From: JAKAWQ01 sp963745975 | GTDB lineage: Bacteria; Pseudomonadota; Alphaproteobacteria; Acetobacterales; Acetobacteraceae | Reading direction: 5' to 3' | DNA: 64,000 nt | Assembly: GCA_963745975.1 (NCBI GenBank) | Contig: CAVUZJ010000009.1 | Coordinates: forward strand, 1,178,001-1,242,000 | In this document: piece by piece, positions 19,516 through 28,227 of the stretch | Numbering within the stretch: position 1 is the stretch's first letter | How the letters are laid out: each line of letters begins with the position of its first letter | Made by a program: the position numbers and the translations under genes | The notes under the pieces: generated by a model | Database searches by the model: none | What the model was told of the DNA's origin: nothing | Seen by the model: only the letters and a program-made list of their open reading frames with translations

Positions 19516-20379
19516 ATGAGCCTGCTCGGCCGGATCGCCCGCGATCGCGTGGCGCTGGCCGGGCTGGTTGTGATTGCGGCGATCGCGCTTGCGGCGATTT
19601 TTGCCGGGCAGCTTGCGACCTTTCCGCAGGATGTCGACACCTATCATACGGCGCAAAGGCTGCTGCCGCCGAGCGCCGTCCATTGGTTCGGCACCAACCA
19701 GATGGGCGGCGATATCTATTCGCGCCTGCTGTTCGGCGCGCGCATCACGCTGGTGACGGCGGTCATTGCGGTCGCCGTCTCGGTGCTGATCGGCGTGCCG
19801 ATGGGTCTTGTCGCGGGTTATTGGTCGGGCTTTCTCGGCGATCTCCTGATGCGGATCTCGGATATCTTCCTCGCGGTGCCGCAGATCGTGCTCGCGATCG
19901 CGATCGCGGCGACGCTCGGGCCGCAGATTCAGAACGTCATCCTCGCGTTGTCCTTGACCTATTGGCCGTTCTGGGCGCGGCTGGTGTACGCCGAGACACG
20001 CAACGCCAAGAGCGAGATCTATATCGAGGCGGCGATCGCCTTGGGGGCCTCGCCGTGGCGCGTGATGGTGCTGCATATTCTTCCGGCGATCGCGCCTTCC
20101 ATCATCATCCGCACCTCGATCGGGCTGGGCGGGACGATCCTTACCGCCTCGGCGCTTGGCTTTCTCGGGCTTGGCCCGCCCCCGCCGTCGCCGGAATGGG
20201 GGCGCATGATCGCCGATGCGCGCGCCTTTCTGCCGGGCGCCTGGTGGTATGCGGCCGCGCCCGGCATCGCGATCCTGATTCTCGTGATGGCGTTCAACCT
20301 GCTTGGCGACGGGCTGCGCGATGTCCTCGATCCGCGCCTCAGGCGGCACGGCTCGCCCAAGGACGCGTCTTTTGACTGA
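19516..20379 (+). CDS. ABC transporter permease, DppC type
   Basis: Second permease of the importer, 287 residues. ATG 19516 is chosen because MSLLGRIARDRVALAGLVV is the usual DppC-like opening. The frame extends 12 codons upstream but would overlap the preceding gene. The conserved HWFGTNQMGGDIYSRLLFGA precedes the transmembrane core, and the EAA loop is EAAIALGASPWRVMVLHILP. Six membrane segments are expected. Its 3' end overlaps the first ATPase gene by eight bases if that gene starts at TTG 20372. Confidence 0.9.
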   Translation: MSLLGRIARDRVALAGLVVIAAIALAAIFAGQLATFPQDVDTYHTAQRLLPPSAVHWFGTNQMGGDIYSRLLFGARITLVTAVIAVAVSVLIGVPMGLVAGYWSGFLGDLLMRISDIFLAVPQIVLAIAIAATLGPQIQNVILALSLTYWPFWARLVYAETRNAKSEIYIEAAIALGASPWRVMVLHILPAIAPSIIIRTSIGLGGTILTASALGFLGLGPPPPSPEWGRMIADARAFLPGAWWYAAAPGIAILILVMAFNLLGDGLRDVLDPRLRRHGSPKDASFD

Positions 20380-21352
20380 CCTGGTGCGCGTTGCCGACGT
20401 GTCGGTCGATTTTCCGGCGCCCGGGGGGACCGCGAAAGTGCTCGACCGGGTCAATCTTGCGGTCGGGACAGGGGAGATCGTGGGGCTCGTCGGCGAATCG
20501 GGTTGCGGGAAGACGACGCTGGCCCGGCTCATCCTCGGCGTGCTGCCGGCCGGTGCGAGGGTGCGGGGCGGCGCGCTCTGCTTCGAGGAGCGGGACGTGC
20601 TCGCGAGCCGGCGCGAGGAAGCTTTGGTTCGGCGGGCGTTTCCGATCGGGTTCGTGCCGCAGGAGCCGCGGGCGGCGCTGAGCCCCTTGTTCACGATCGG
20701 CACCCAGGCCGGCGAGGTGCTGCGGTGGTCGCGGCGAAGAGCGCGAAACGGACGTGCCGATGCGCGCAGACGCATCGCGGAGATGTTCGCCCGGGTGCAG
20801 CTCCCCGATCCTCTCGCCATCATGCGCCGCTATCCGCACGAGCTTTCGGGAGGGCAATTGCAGCGCGTGCTGATTGCGATGGCGCTGCTCCGGGAGCCGC
20901 GCCTCGTGGTTGCCGACGAGCCGACGACCGCGCTCGATGTCACGATCCAGGCGCAGATCCTGACATTGCTCCGAGGGCTGGCGCTGGAACAGCGGGTGGC
21001 GGTCCTGTTCGCCACGCACGATCTCGGGGCGGCGTGGGAAATCTGCGACCGCATCACGGTCATGTACGCGGGGCAGGAGGCCGAGACGGCGCCTTCGGCG
21101 GTTTTCTTTGCCCGCCCGCGCCACCCCTATGCCGCGCTTCTGCTGGAGAGCATGCCGCGACCGGGGGCGGGTTTGCCCGAGAGCATAGCGGGTGCGGTCC
21201 CCAACCTGATCAATCCGCCGCCGGGCTGCCGGTTTCATCCGCGCTGCCCCCGGGCGCTGCCGGTCTGTCGGTCCGAACGGCCTCCGGCGAAGGGCTCGGC
21301 GGTCGAGAGCGTCCGCTGCCACAGCCCCATTCCGGCCCGTGATGCCGCCTGA
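20372..21352 (+). CDS. ABC transporter ATP-binding protein, DppD type
   Basis: Cytosolic ATPase of the importer, about 326 residues. Walker A GESGCGKTTLARLIL, signature ELSGGQLQRVLIAMALL, Walker B LVVADEPTTALDVT and switch His in FATHDLG are all present. The C-terminus has the Cys-containing oligopeptide-transporter motif (INPPPGCRFHPRCPRA). Start at TTG 20372 is supported by AAGGA eight bases upstream and by coupling to the previous stop; GTG 20384 is the alternative. The frame open upstream to 20303 is not similar to the family. Confidence 0.88.
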   Translation: MTDLVRVADVSVDFPAPGGTAKVLDRVNLAVGTGEIVGLVGESGCGKTTLARLILGVLPAGARVRGGALCFEERDVLASRREEALVRRAFPIGFVPQEPRAALSPLFTIGTQAGEVLRWSRRRARNGRADARRRIAEMFARVQLPDPLAIMRRYPHELSGGQLQRVLIAMALLREPRLVVADEPTTALDVTIQAQILTLLRGLALEQRVAVLFATHDLGAAWEICDRITVMYAGQEAETAPSAVFFARPRHPYAALLLESMPRPGAGLPESIAGAVPNLINPPPGCRFHPRCPRALPVCRSERPPAKGSAVESVRCHSPIPARDAA

Positions 21353-22325
21353 CGCGATGCCGCCGATCCTGGCGGTCGAGTCGCTGGCGACGCATTTCCC
21401 GATGCGGAACGCTTTCGGCCTCTGGACCGGGTGGCTACGCGCCCTCGATGGCGTGACGCTCGAGGTGGCACCCGGCGAGGTGCTCGGCGTGGTGGGCGAG
21501 TCGGGCTGCGGCAAGTCCACGTTCGGCAAGACCCTGTGCGGAATCCATCGGCCGACCGGCGGGCGCATCCTGTTTCAGGGCGCGGACGCGACGCGCGCGC
21601 GTTCCGCGGAGGCACGACGGCTGCGAAAGAAGCTGCAATATTGCTATCAGGATCCCAGCGCCTCGCTCGATCCGAACTGGGCGATCGGCCGCTCGCTCGC
21701 CGAGCCGCTGGTCATCCACACGGGGCTCACGCGGGCGGAGCGGACGGCGCGGGTCCATGCCGCGTTGGAGGACGTGGGCCTGCCGAAAGGGCATCTTTCG
21801 CTCTATCCGCATGAGATCAGCGGCGGCCAGCAGCGCCGGGTCGGGCTGGCGCGCATCCTGATGCTGCAGCCGAGCCTCGTGGTTCTCGACGAGCCGACGG
21901 CCGGTCTCGATCTTTCGGTTCAGGCGCATGTCCTGCGCCTGCTCATGGACCTGCGCGGGCGCTATTCGCTCAGCTATATCTTCATCAGCCACGATCTCGC
22001 GGTCGTCCGCCTGATATGCGGGCGGGTTGCGGTGATGTATCTCGGGCGCGTGGTCGAGCTCGGGGTCGCCGAGACCGTCTTCCACTCCCCGGCGCACCCC
22101 TATACGGCAGCTCTGCTGTCCGCTTTGCCCGCCATCGGCGGCAGCCGGATCAGCGAGCGCTTCCGGCTGGAGGGCGAGCCGCCGAGTCCTGCGCGGTTGC
22201 CGCGCGGTTGCCGGTTTCGCCCGCGCTGCTCGCGCGCCGCGGAGATCTGCGAGCGGCAGGAACCGGAGCTTGCACCGGCCGGTGACGGTCGGCGCGTCGC
22301 GTGTCATTTTCCGCTGCCCAACTGA
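21342..22325 (+). CDS. ABC transporter ATP-binding protein, DppF type
   Basis: Second importer ATPase, about 327 residues. Walker A GESGCGKSTFGKTL, signature ISGGQQRRVGLARIL, Walker B LVVLDEPTAGLDLS, switch His in FISHDLAVV. C-terminal PRGCRFRPRCSRA is the family's Cys motif. Starts near the stop of the first ATPase: ATG 21342 overlaps it, ATG 21357 just clears it. An aromatic-rich insertion after the first strand (FPMRNAFGLWTGWLRALD) is typical of this type, which couples with DppD-like partners. Confidence 0.88.
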   Translation: MPPDAMPPILAVESLATHFPMRNAFGLWTGWLRALDGVTLEVAPGEVLGVVGESGCGKSTFGKTLCGIHRPTGGRILFQGADATRARSAEARRLRKKLQYCYQDPSASLDPNWAIGRSLAEPLVIHTGLTRAERTARVHAALEDVGLPKGHLSLYPHEISGGQQRRVGLARILMLQPSLVVLDEPTAGLDLSVQAHVLRLLMDLRGRYSLSYIFISHDLAVVRLICGRVAVMYLGRVVELGVAETVFHSPAHPYTAALLSALPAIGGSRISERFRLEGEPPSPARLPRGCRFRPRCSRAAEICERQEPELAPAGDGRRVACHFPLPN

Positions 22326-22335
22326 GGAGAACGCT

Positions 22336-23322
22336 ATGGCCGACGTGACGCTGACCTTGACGCTCGCCGGCTATTCGCGGCTGATGCCGCTCGTCACCGG
22401 CGAGGTCAAGCCGGAGGGCATCGCGCTCCGATTGTTGCTGAGCGGCAATGGTTCCTGGCCGGCGCGCGCCGAAATGCTCCGGCGGGCGCTGCATGACCCG
22501 GATGTCGAGGGCGGCGAGCAATCGATGGCCGGGCATCTCATCCGCGTCGCTCGCGGCGAGCGGTCTCATGTCGGGCTGCCGATTTTCCCGCTCCGCAACT
22601 TCACGGCGCGCGATCTCTATGTGCGGAAGGGATCGGGCATCCGGAGTGCGGCGGATCTGAAAGGCGTTCGCATCGGGATGTATGGCTGGGCCAACAGCGG
22701 CAGCATCTGGTACCGCCACTTCCTCGCCTGGCTCGGGGTTGATCCGGCGAGCTTGCGCTGGTGCATCGGGGCGATCGATCAGCCGCGCAAGGAGAGCATC
22801 GCCGCGACCTTGCCGGCCGGCGTGACGGAGCCGCCCGAGGGGAAATCGCTTTCGGACTTGCTGATCGCGGGCGAGCTGAATGCGATCTACAGCCCGCCGC
22901 GGCCCGAGCGCTATCATCCGACCGAGGGGCCGATCGTTCGCCTGTTTCCCGAGTTCCGCAGCCTCGAGCAGCGCTATTTCCGCGAAACCGGCGCGTTTCC
23001 CCCGCAGCATTTGATCCTGCTGCGGCGGGCCGTCTGGGAAGCCAATCCCTGGATCGCGGCGAGCCTGACCGACGCGTTCGTCCGCTGCAATCGCGCCGCC
23101 GCCGCTTCGTATCGGGGGTTTCCGTACGCGAGCCCCTGGATGGAGGCGGATCTGGAGGAGGCGGCCGCGCTGATGGGCGAGGATTTCTATGAAGACGGGC
23201 TCGAGAGGAACCGCCGCCAGATGGAGATGTTCTGCGAGACCGGCCATAAGGCGGGGCTGACCGGACGATTGGTTTCGACGGAGGAATATTTCGAGGAATT
23301 CCTGACGAGCGCGAAGAAATAA
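22336..23322 (+). CDS. Periplasmic-binding-fold protein, 4,5-dihydroxyphthalate decarboxylase-like
   Basis: 328 residues with the fold of NMT1/PhnD-type binding proteins, most like the family annotated as 4,5-dihydroxyphthalate decarboxylase: TLTLAGYSRLMPLVTGEVKP at the start, then LRNFTARDLYVRKGSGI and a D-L-K-G-V-R-I-G-M strand. No signal peptide is evident, so it may be cytosolic. Start at ATG 22336 with GAGGAGA upstream. Last gene of the importer operon, ten bases from the convergent hpnM stop. It could be a metabolic enzyme acting on the imported compound or an unexported binding protein; decarboxylase activity is not demonstrated by the sequence. Confidence 0.68.
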   Translation: MADVTLTLTLAGYSRLMPLVTGEVKPEGIALRLLLSGNGSWPARAEMLRRALHDPDVEGGEQSMAGHLIRVARGERSHVGLPIFPLRNFTARDLYVRKGSGIRSAADLKGVRIGMYGWANSGSIWYRHFLAWLGVDPASLRWCIGAIDQPRKESIAATLPAGVTEPPEGKSLSDLLIAGELNAIYSPPRPERYHPTEGPIVRLFPEFRSLEQRYFRETGAFPPQHLILLRRAVWEANPWIAASLTDAFVRCNRAAAASYRGFPYASPWMEADLEEAAALMGEDFYEDGLERNRRQMEMFCETGHKAGLTGRLVSTEEYFEEFLTSAKK

Positions 23323-23332
23323 CTCGGCGCGA

Positions 23333-23965
23333 TCAGCTCAATGTATTCCCGGAGAGTGTCGCCACCTTCTTGCGCAGGCCGGCGATCAGCGCCGGCGCGC
23401 CGCCGGAGGCGAGCAACGAGTGGAAGTCCGAGCGCTGCACCGCGACCTGGCTGATCGTCCCGTCGAGGAGGACGTCCACCACCTGCCAGCGCCCGCCGTC
23501 CTCGAGCATCACGAAGTCGATCCGCCGCACCGTGCCGTCGCGCGAGACGAGTTGCGTCGAGACCACCTGCTCGGAGCCGATGGCGCGCAGGTTGGGCAGG
23601 AGGCGGAACTGCTGGCCGTTGTAGCTGTCGAAGTTCGCGACATAGCTCGCGACCGTGTATTGAACAAACACGGCGAGCAGCTCCTGGCGCTGGGCGGGCG
23701 TGAGGTCGGGCCAGCCGAACCCCACCGACATCTCAAGGATGCGCGGGAGGTCCAGGGTTTGCGCGATGATCGGCTCGAGCGTGGCGTATCGCTTCGGGAA
23801 CGGCGTCGCATCGCCTGCCTTCATCACCGCGAGCAGGCCGGCATCGAGCGCCGCGACCGGGGCGGACACCGCGGCGAAGCTCGGCGGCGCGTCCGCGCGC
23901 GCGGCCCATGGGACCAGCAGCGCCGCGAAGAGGCCGCCGAGAAAGACGCGACGTTCAGGCCGCAT
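23333..23965 (-). CDS. hpnM: HpnM, MlaC-like hopanoid/lipid binding protein
   Basis: Periplasmic protein of the toluene-tolerance Ttg2D/MlaC family, hopanoid-cluster version, 210 residues. It has an N-terminal export signal (RRVFLGGLFAALLVPWAARA, cleavage near ADA). Family features include FPKRYATLEPIIAQTLDLP, TPAQRQELLAVFVQYTVASY and RIDFVMLEDGGRWQVVDVL. Likely shuttles lipid between membranes together with HpnN. Start at ATG 23965 (MRPERR), overlapping the dxs stop by 11 bases; the frame is open further up but lacks similarity. Downstream of dxs in the same operon. Confidence 0.85.
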   Translation of the reverse strand: MRPERRVFLGGLFAALLVPWAARADAPPSFAAVSAPVAALDAGLLAVMKAGDATPFPKRYATLEPIIAQTLDLPRILEMSVGFGWPDLTPAQRQELLAVFVQYTVASYVANFDSYNGQQFRLLPNLRAIGSEQVVSTQLVSRDGTVRRIDFVMLEDGGRWQVVDVLLDGTISQVAVQRSDFHSLLASGGAPALIAGLRKKVATLSGNTLS

Positions 23966-25892
23966 CGTTCGGCGAGAGGCGCAAGCGTGCCGGTTGCGCA
24001 TCCCGCCCGAGCGCCTCGATCACGGTGGCGACGATGTCGCGCGCCGTGAGCCCTGCTTCCGCGAGCTGCACCTTGGGCGAATCGTGGTCGATGAATTGGT
24101 CGGGCAGGGTCATCGGCCGTACCCTGAGCCCCCGGTCCAAGAGCCCGCGCCAGGCGAGATGGTGCAGCACTGCCGCGCCGAAGCCGCCGGCGGCCGCCTC
24201 CTCGATGGTGACCAGCACCGCGTGCTCGCGCGCCAGGCGCTCGATCAGCGCGTGGTCGAGCGGCTTGGCGAAGCGGGCGTCCGCGACCGTTGCGGGCAGG
24301 CCCCGCGCGGCGAGCTCGTCGGCCGCGCGGAGCGCCTCGGAGAGCCGCGCGCCGTAGGAGAGGATGGCGACCTTGCTGCCCTCGCGCAGCACCCGACCGC
24401 GGCCGATCGGCAGCACCTCGCCCCGCTCGGGCAGGGGGACGCCGAAGCCCTCGCCGCGCGGGTAGCGGAGCGCGGAAGGCCCGTCGTCGATCGCAGCCTG
24501 GGTCGCCACCATGTGGGCGAGCTCCGCCTCGTCGGCGGCGGCCATCAGCGTGAAGCCGGGGAGGCAGCCGAGGTAGCAGATATCGAAGCTGCCGGCGTGC
24601 GTCGCCCCGTCGGCGCCGACCAGCCCGGCACGGTCGAGCGCGAAGCGGACCGGCAGGCCCTGGATCGCCACGTCGTGCACGACCTGGTCGTAGGCGCGCT
24701 GGAGGAAGGTCGAGTAGATGGCCGCAAAGGGCTTCATCCCCTCGGTCGCGAGGCCGGCGCAGAAGGTGACGGCGTGCTGCTCGGCGATCCCGACATCGAA
24801 GCAGCGCTCCGGGAAACGTTTGGCGAAGCGGTCGAGCCCGGTGCCCGAGGGCATGGCGGCGGTGACCGCGACGATCGCCGGATCGCGCTCGGCGGCGGCG
24901 ATCAGCGCATCGGCAAAGACGCGGGTGAATTGCGGCGGCCCGGGCGGGCCTTTCGCCTGCTCCCCGGTGACCACGTTGAACTTGGAGACGCCGTGATACT
25001 TGTCGGCCGAGGCTTCGGCCGGCGGATAGCCCTTTCCTTTCTTCGTCACGACATGGAGAAGGACGGGACCGCGCTCCTCGGCCTCGCGGACATTGCGCAG
25101 GATCGGCAGGAGATGGTCGAGATTGTGGCCGTCGATCGGCCCCACGTAATAGAAGCCGAGCTCCTCGAAGAGCGTTCCGCCGGTCAGGATGTTGCGCGCG
25201 AAGACCTCGGCGCGCTTGGCCGTGCGCTCGATCTGGCGGGGAAAGGCGCGCGCCATCCTGGCCCCGAGCTCGCGCAAGCTGAGGAACGGGCGCGAGGAGA
25301 TGAGGCGGGAGAGATAGGCGCTCATCGCCCCCACCGGCGGGGCGATCGACATGTCGTTGTCGTTGAGGATGACGAGGAGGCGCGAGCGCATCCCGCCGGC
25401 GTTGTTCAGCGCCTCGTAGGCCATGCCGGCGCTCATCGCCCCGTCGCCGATCACGGCGACGACGTGGCGGTCCCGTTCGCGCTTGAGGTCGCGGGCCACC
25501 GCCATGCCGAGCCCGGCCGAGATCGAGGTCGAGGAATGGGCGGCACCGAAGGGGTCGTACTCGCTCTCGGCGCGGCGGGTGAAGCCGGAGAGGCCGCCGC
25601 CCTGGCGGAGCGTGCGGATGCGCTCGCGCCGCCCGGTGAGGATCTTGTGGGGGTAGGCCTGGTGGCCGACGTCCCAGATCAGCCGGTCGCTCGGGGTGTC
25701 GAAGACCGCGTGCAGCGCGACCGTCAGCTCCACCACGCCGAGCGAGGCGCCGAGGTGCCCGCCGGTGGTGGAGACGACGTCGATCGTCTCCGCGCGGAGC
25801 TCGTCGGCCAGCCGCTTGAGCTGATCGGCCGAGTAGTTGCGCAGATCCGCCGGAAAATGAACCTGATCCAGAAGTGGCGTCTCGACCGCCAT
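23955..25892 (-). CDS. dxs: 1-deoxy-D-xylulose-5-phosphate synthase
   Basis: Thiamine-diphosphate enzyme joining pyruvate and glyceraldehyde-3-phosphate, the first step of the MEP isoprenoid pathway. 645 residues, full length. TPP and metal motifs are visible: GHLGASLGVVELTVALH near residue 45 and AVIGDGAMSAGMAYEALNNA near 150. The central transketolase domain contains DVGIAEQHAVTFCAGLA with the catalytic Glu, and PVRFALDRAGLVGADG. Start at ATG 25892. It supplies precursors for the hopanoids made by neighbouring genes and is divergent from ispH, another MEP gene. Confidence 0.96.
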   Translation of the reverse strand: MAVETPLLDQVHFPADLRNYSADQLKRLADELRAETIDVVSTTGGHLGASLGVVELTVALHAVFDTPSDRLIWDVGHQAYPHKILTGRRERIRTLRQGGGLSGFTRRAESEYDPFGAAHSSTSISAGLGMAVARDLKRERDRHVVAVIGDGAMSAGMAYEALNNAGGMRSRLLVILNDNDMSIAPPVGAMSAYLSRLISSRPFLSLRELGARMARAFPRQIERTAKRAEVFARNILTGGTLFEELGFYYVGPIDGHNLDHLLPILRNVREAEERGPVLLHVVTKKGKGYPPAEASADKYHGVSKFNVVTGEQAKGPPGPPQFTRVFADALIAAAERDPAIVAVTAAMPSGTGLDRFAKRFPERCFDVGIAEQHAVTFCAGLATEGMKPFAAIYSTFLQRAYDQVVHDVAIQGLPVRFALDRAGLVGADGATHAGSFDICYLGCLPGFTLMAAADEAELAHMVATQAAIDDGPSALRYPRGEGFGVPLPERGEVLPIGRGRVLREGSKVAILSYGARLSEALRAADELAARGLPATVADARFAKPLDHALIERLAREHAVLVTIEEAAAGGFGAAVLHHLAWRGLLDRGLRVRPMTLPDQFIDHDSPKVQLAEAGLTARDIVATVIEALGRDAQPARLRLSPNDAA

Positions 25893-26123
25893 TCCGCCCT
25901 CATCCTGCCTGTGGCCCGGCCGCGGACCGCCCCCGAATCCACGTCACGGATACGTTAACCCTACTCCCGCGCCGCCCGTCATGCCAGACCACCGGCCGTG
26001 GCGGCGGGGAGCGGCTTCGCCCTCAAGGATTGGCGTTTGCCGGTTGGTGTTTGCCGGGTCGGGCTTCATATTGATATCGGGGTGGCGGCCCGGGCCGGTA
26101 GCCCCGGGTATGGAGGATTGTGG

Positions 26124-27047
26124 ATGCTGCGCGTGGTCCTGGCTCAGCCGCGGGGTTTCTGCGCCGGCGTGGAGCGGGCGATCGAGATCGTCGAACGGGC
26201 GCTCCGCAAGTTCGGCCCGCCGATCTATGTCCGCCACGAGATCGTCCACAACCGCTCGGTGGTCGAGGACCTGCGGCAGAGGGGCGCCATCTTCGTCGAC
26301 GAACTGGCCGAGGTGCCGCCGGGCGGCCGGACCATCTTCAGCGCCCACGGGGTCGCCCGCCGGGTCGAGGAGGCGGCGGCCGAACGCGAGCTGCCGGTGA
26401 TCGACGCCACCTGCCCTCTCGTCGCCAAGGTCCACAACCAGGGCCGGCGCTACGCCGGCCAGGGCCGGGAGGTGGTGCTGATCGGCCACGCGGGCCACGC
26501 CGAGGTGGAAGGGACGATCGGCCAGGTTCCCGGCAAGGTGCACCTGGTGCAGACGGTCGCGGACGTCGCCAAGCTCGAAGTCACCGACCCGACAAAGCTC
26601 GCCTATGTCACCCAGACCACCCTCTCGGTCGATGACACCCGCGGGATCATCGCCGCCCTCGAGGCGCGCTTCCCAGGGATCGTCGGGCCGGACGTGCGGG
26701 ATATCTGCTACGCAACGCAGAACCGCCAGCAGGCGGTGCGCGAGCTGGGGCTCCAGGTCGATCTCATCCTCGTCGTCGGGTCGCGCAACAGCTCGAATTC
26801 GAACCGGCTCCGCGAGATCGGGGCCGAGCTCGGCAAGCCGAGCTACCTGATCGACGATGCCGCCGACCTCGACCCGGCCTGGTTCGCGGGCGTGAGCTCG
26901 GTGGGCGTTACCGCCGGCGCCTCGGCCCCTGAGATGCTCGTCCAGGGCGTGCTCGACGGGCTGCGCGAGTTCGACGAGATCGAGGTGACCACGCTCGACG
27001 GCGTCGCCGAGGACGTGCGCTTCCGCTTCCCGGCCGAAGTCGCTTGA
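26124..27047 (+). CDS. ispH: 4-hydroxy-3-methylbut-2-enyl diphosphate reductase
   Basis: Last enzyme of the MEP pathway; a [4Fe-4S] protein making IPP and DMAPP. 307 residues from ATG 26124 (MLRVVLAQPR), with GGAGG nine bases upstream. The frame extends 42 codons further with no similarity. The three cluster cysteines are in GFCAGV (Cys13), DATCPLVAKVH (about 97) and DICYATQNRQ (about 195). Followed 43 bp later by hpnH, so isoprenoid supply and hopanoid extension are probably cotranscribed. Confidence 0.96.
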   Translation: MLRVVLAQPRGFCAGVERAIEIVERALRKFGPPIYVRHEIVHNRSVVEDLRQRGAIFVDELAEVPPGGRTIFSAHGVARRVEEAAAERELPVIDATCPLVAKVHNQGRRYAGQGREVVLIGHAGHAEVEGTIGQVPGKVHLVQTVADVAKLEVTDPTKLAYVTQTTLSVDDTRGIIAALEARFPGIVGPDVRDICYATQNRQQAVRELGLQVDLILVVGSRNSSNSNRLREIGAELGKPSYLIDDAADLDPAWFAGVSSVGVTAGASAPEMLVQGVLDGLREFDEIEVTTLDGVAEDVRFRFPAEVA

Positions 27048-27090
27048 CTTCGCCCATCCGCTAAGCCACGAAAAACGGGGAAAATTCGCC

Positions 27091-28227
27091 ATGGGCGTGC
27101 CGCTGAACCAGATGGTCCGGGTTGGCGCCTACGTCGTCCGCCAGCATATGGCCGGGCGGCGGCGCTATCCGCTCGTCCTGATGCTCGAGCCGCTGTTCCG
27201 CTGCAACCTCGCCTGCGCCGGCTGCGGCAAGATCGACTACCCGGCGCCGATCCTGAACCAGCGCCTCACCCCCGCCCAATGCTTCGAGGCGGTCGAGGAG
27301 TGCGGGGCCCCGGTGGTGGCGATCGCCGGCGGGGAGCCGCTGCTGCACAAGGAGATGCCCGAGATCGTCGAGGGCATGCTCGCGCGCGGGAAGTTCGTCT
27401 ATCTCTGCACCAACGCACTGCTGATGGAAAAGCGGCTCGACCGCTTCCGCCCGCACAAGAACTTCGCCTTCGACGTGCATCTCGACGGCGATGAGGAGAT
27501 GCACGACCGCTCGGTGAGCCAGGAAGGCGTGTTCGACCGCGCGGTCGCCGCCATCAAGGCAGCCAAGGCCAAGGGCTTCCGCGTCTGCATCAACACCACT
27601 CTCTTCGACGGCACGGACGCCGCACGCGTCGCCGCCTTCCTCGACCACGTGAAAGCCATCGGGCTCGACGGGGTGATGATCTCGCCCGGCTACGCCTACG
27701 AACGCGCGCCGGACCAGCAGCACTTCCTCAACCGCCAGAAGTCGAAGCAGCTCTTCCGCGACATTTTCCGCCGCGGCCGGGGCAAGGGCTGGAAATTCAA
27801 CCAGTCGGCCCTGTTCCTCGACTTCCTCGCCGGCAACCAAAGCTACGTCTGCACGCCCTGGGGCAAGCCCACCCGCAATGTCTTCGGCTGGCAACGGCCC
27901 TGCTATCTCCTCGGCGAAGGCTACACCCGCACCTACCGCGAATTGATGGAGACCACGGACTGGGACCGCTACGGCACCGGCAACTACGAAAAATGCGCCG
28001 ACTGCATGGTCCATTCCGGCTACGAGGCGACCGCCGTGATCGACGCGGTCTCCCACCCGCTGAAAACCCTCAAGGTGGCGCTCCGCGGCCCGCGCACCGA
28101 CGGCCCGATGGCCCCCGAGATCCCACTCACAAATCAACGCCCAGCCGAATACGTCTTCCGCCGCCACGTCGAGCACGCGATGGAAAACCTCGCCGCCGGC
28201 AAGCCCCTCGCGGACGCCGCTGATTAA
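27091..28227 (+). CDS. hpnH: HpnH, adenosylhopane-forming radical SAM enzyme
   Basis: Radical SAM protein that attaches the 5'-deoxyadenosyl group to diploptene, the first step in making extended hopanoids. 378 residues. The cluster-binding CxxxCxxC is Cys38, Cys42 and Cys45 (RCNLACAGC). A GGEP motif (AIAGGEPLLHKEM) and a C-terminal region with extra cysteines (EKCADCMVHSGYEA) fit the family. Starts at ATG 27091 with GGGGAAAA upstream. Its TAA stop (28225-28227) is the first part of composite palindrome copy 2. Confidence 0.95.
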   Translation: MGVPLNQMVRVGAYVVRQHMAGRRRYPLVLMLEPLFRCNLACAGCGKIDYPAPILNQRLTPAQCFEAVEECGAPVVAIAGGEPLLHKEMPEIVEGMLARGKFVYLCTNALLMEKRLDRFRPHKNFAFDVHLDGDEEMHDRSVSQEGVFDRAVAAIKAAKAKGFRVCINTTLFDGTDAARVAAFLDHVKAIGLDGVMISPGYAYERAPDQQHFLNRQKSKQLFRDIFRRGRGKGWKFNQSALFLDFLAGNQSYVCTPWGKPTRNVFGWQRPCYLLGEGYTRTYRELMETTDWDRYGTGNYEKCADCMVHSGYEATAVIDAVSHPLKTLKVALRGPRTDGPMAPEIPLTNQRPAEYVFRRHVEHAMENLAAGKPLADAAD

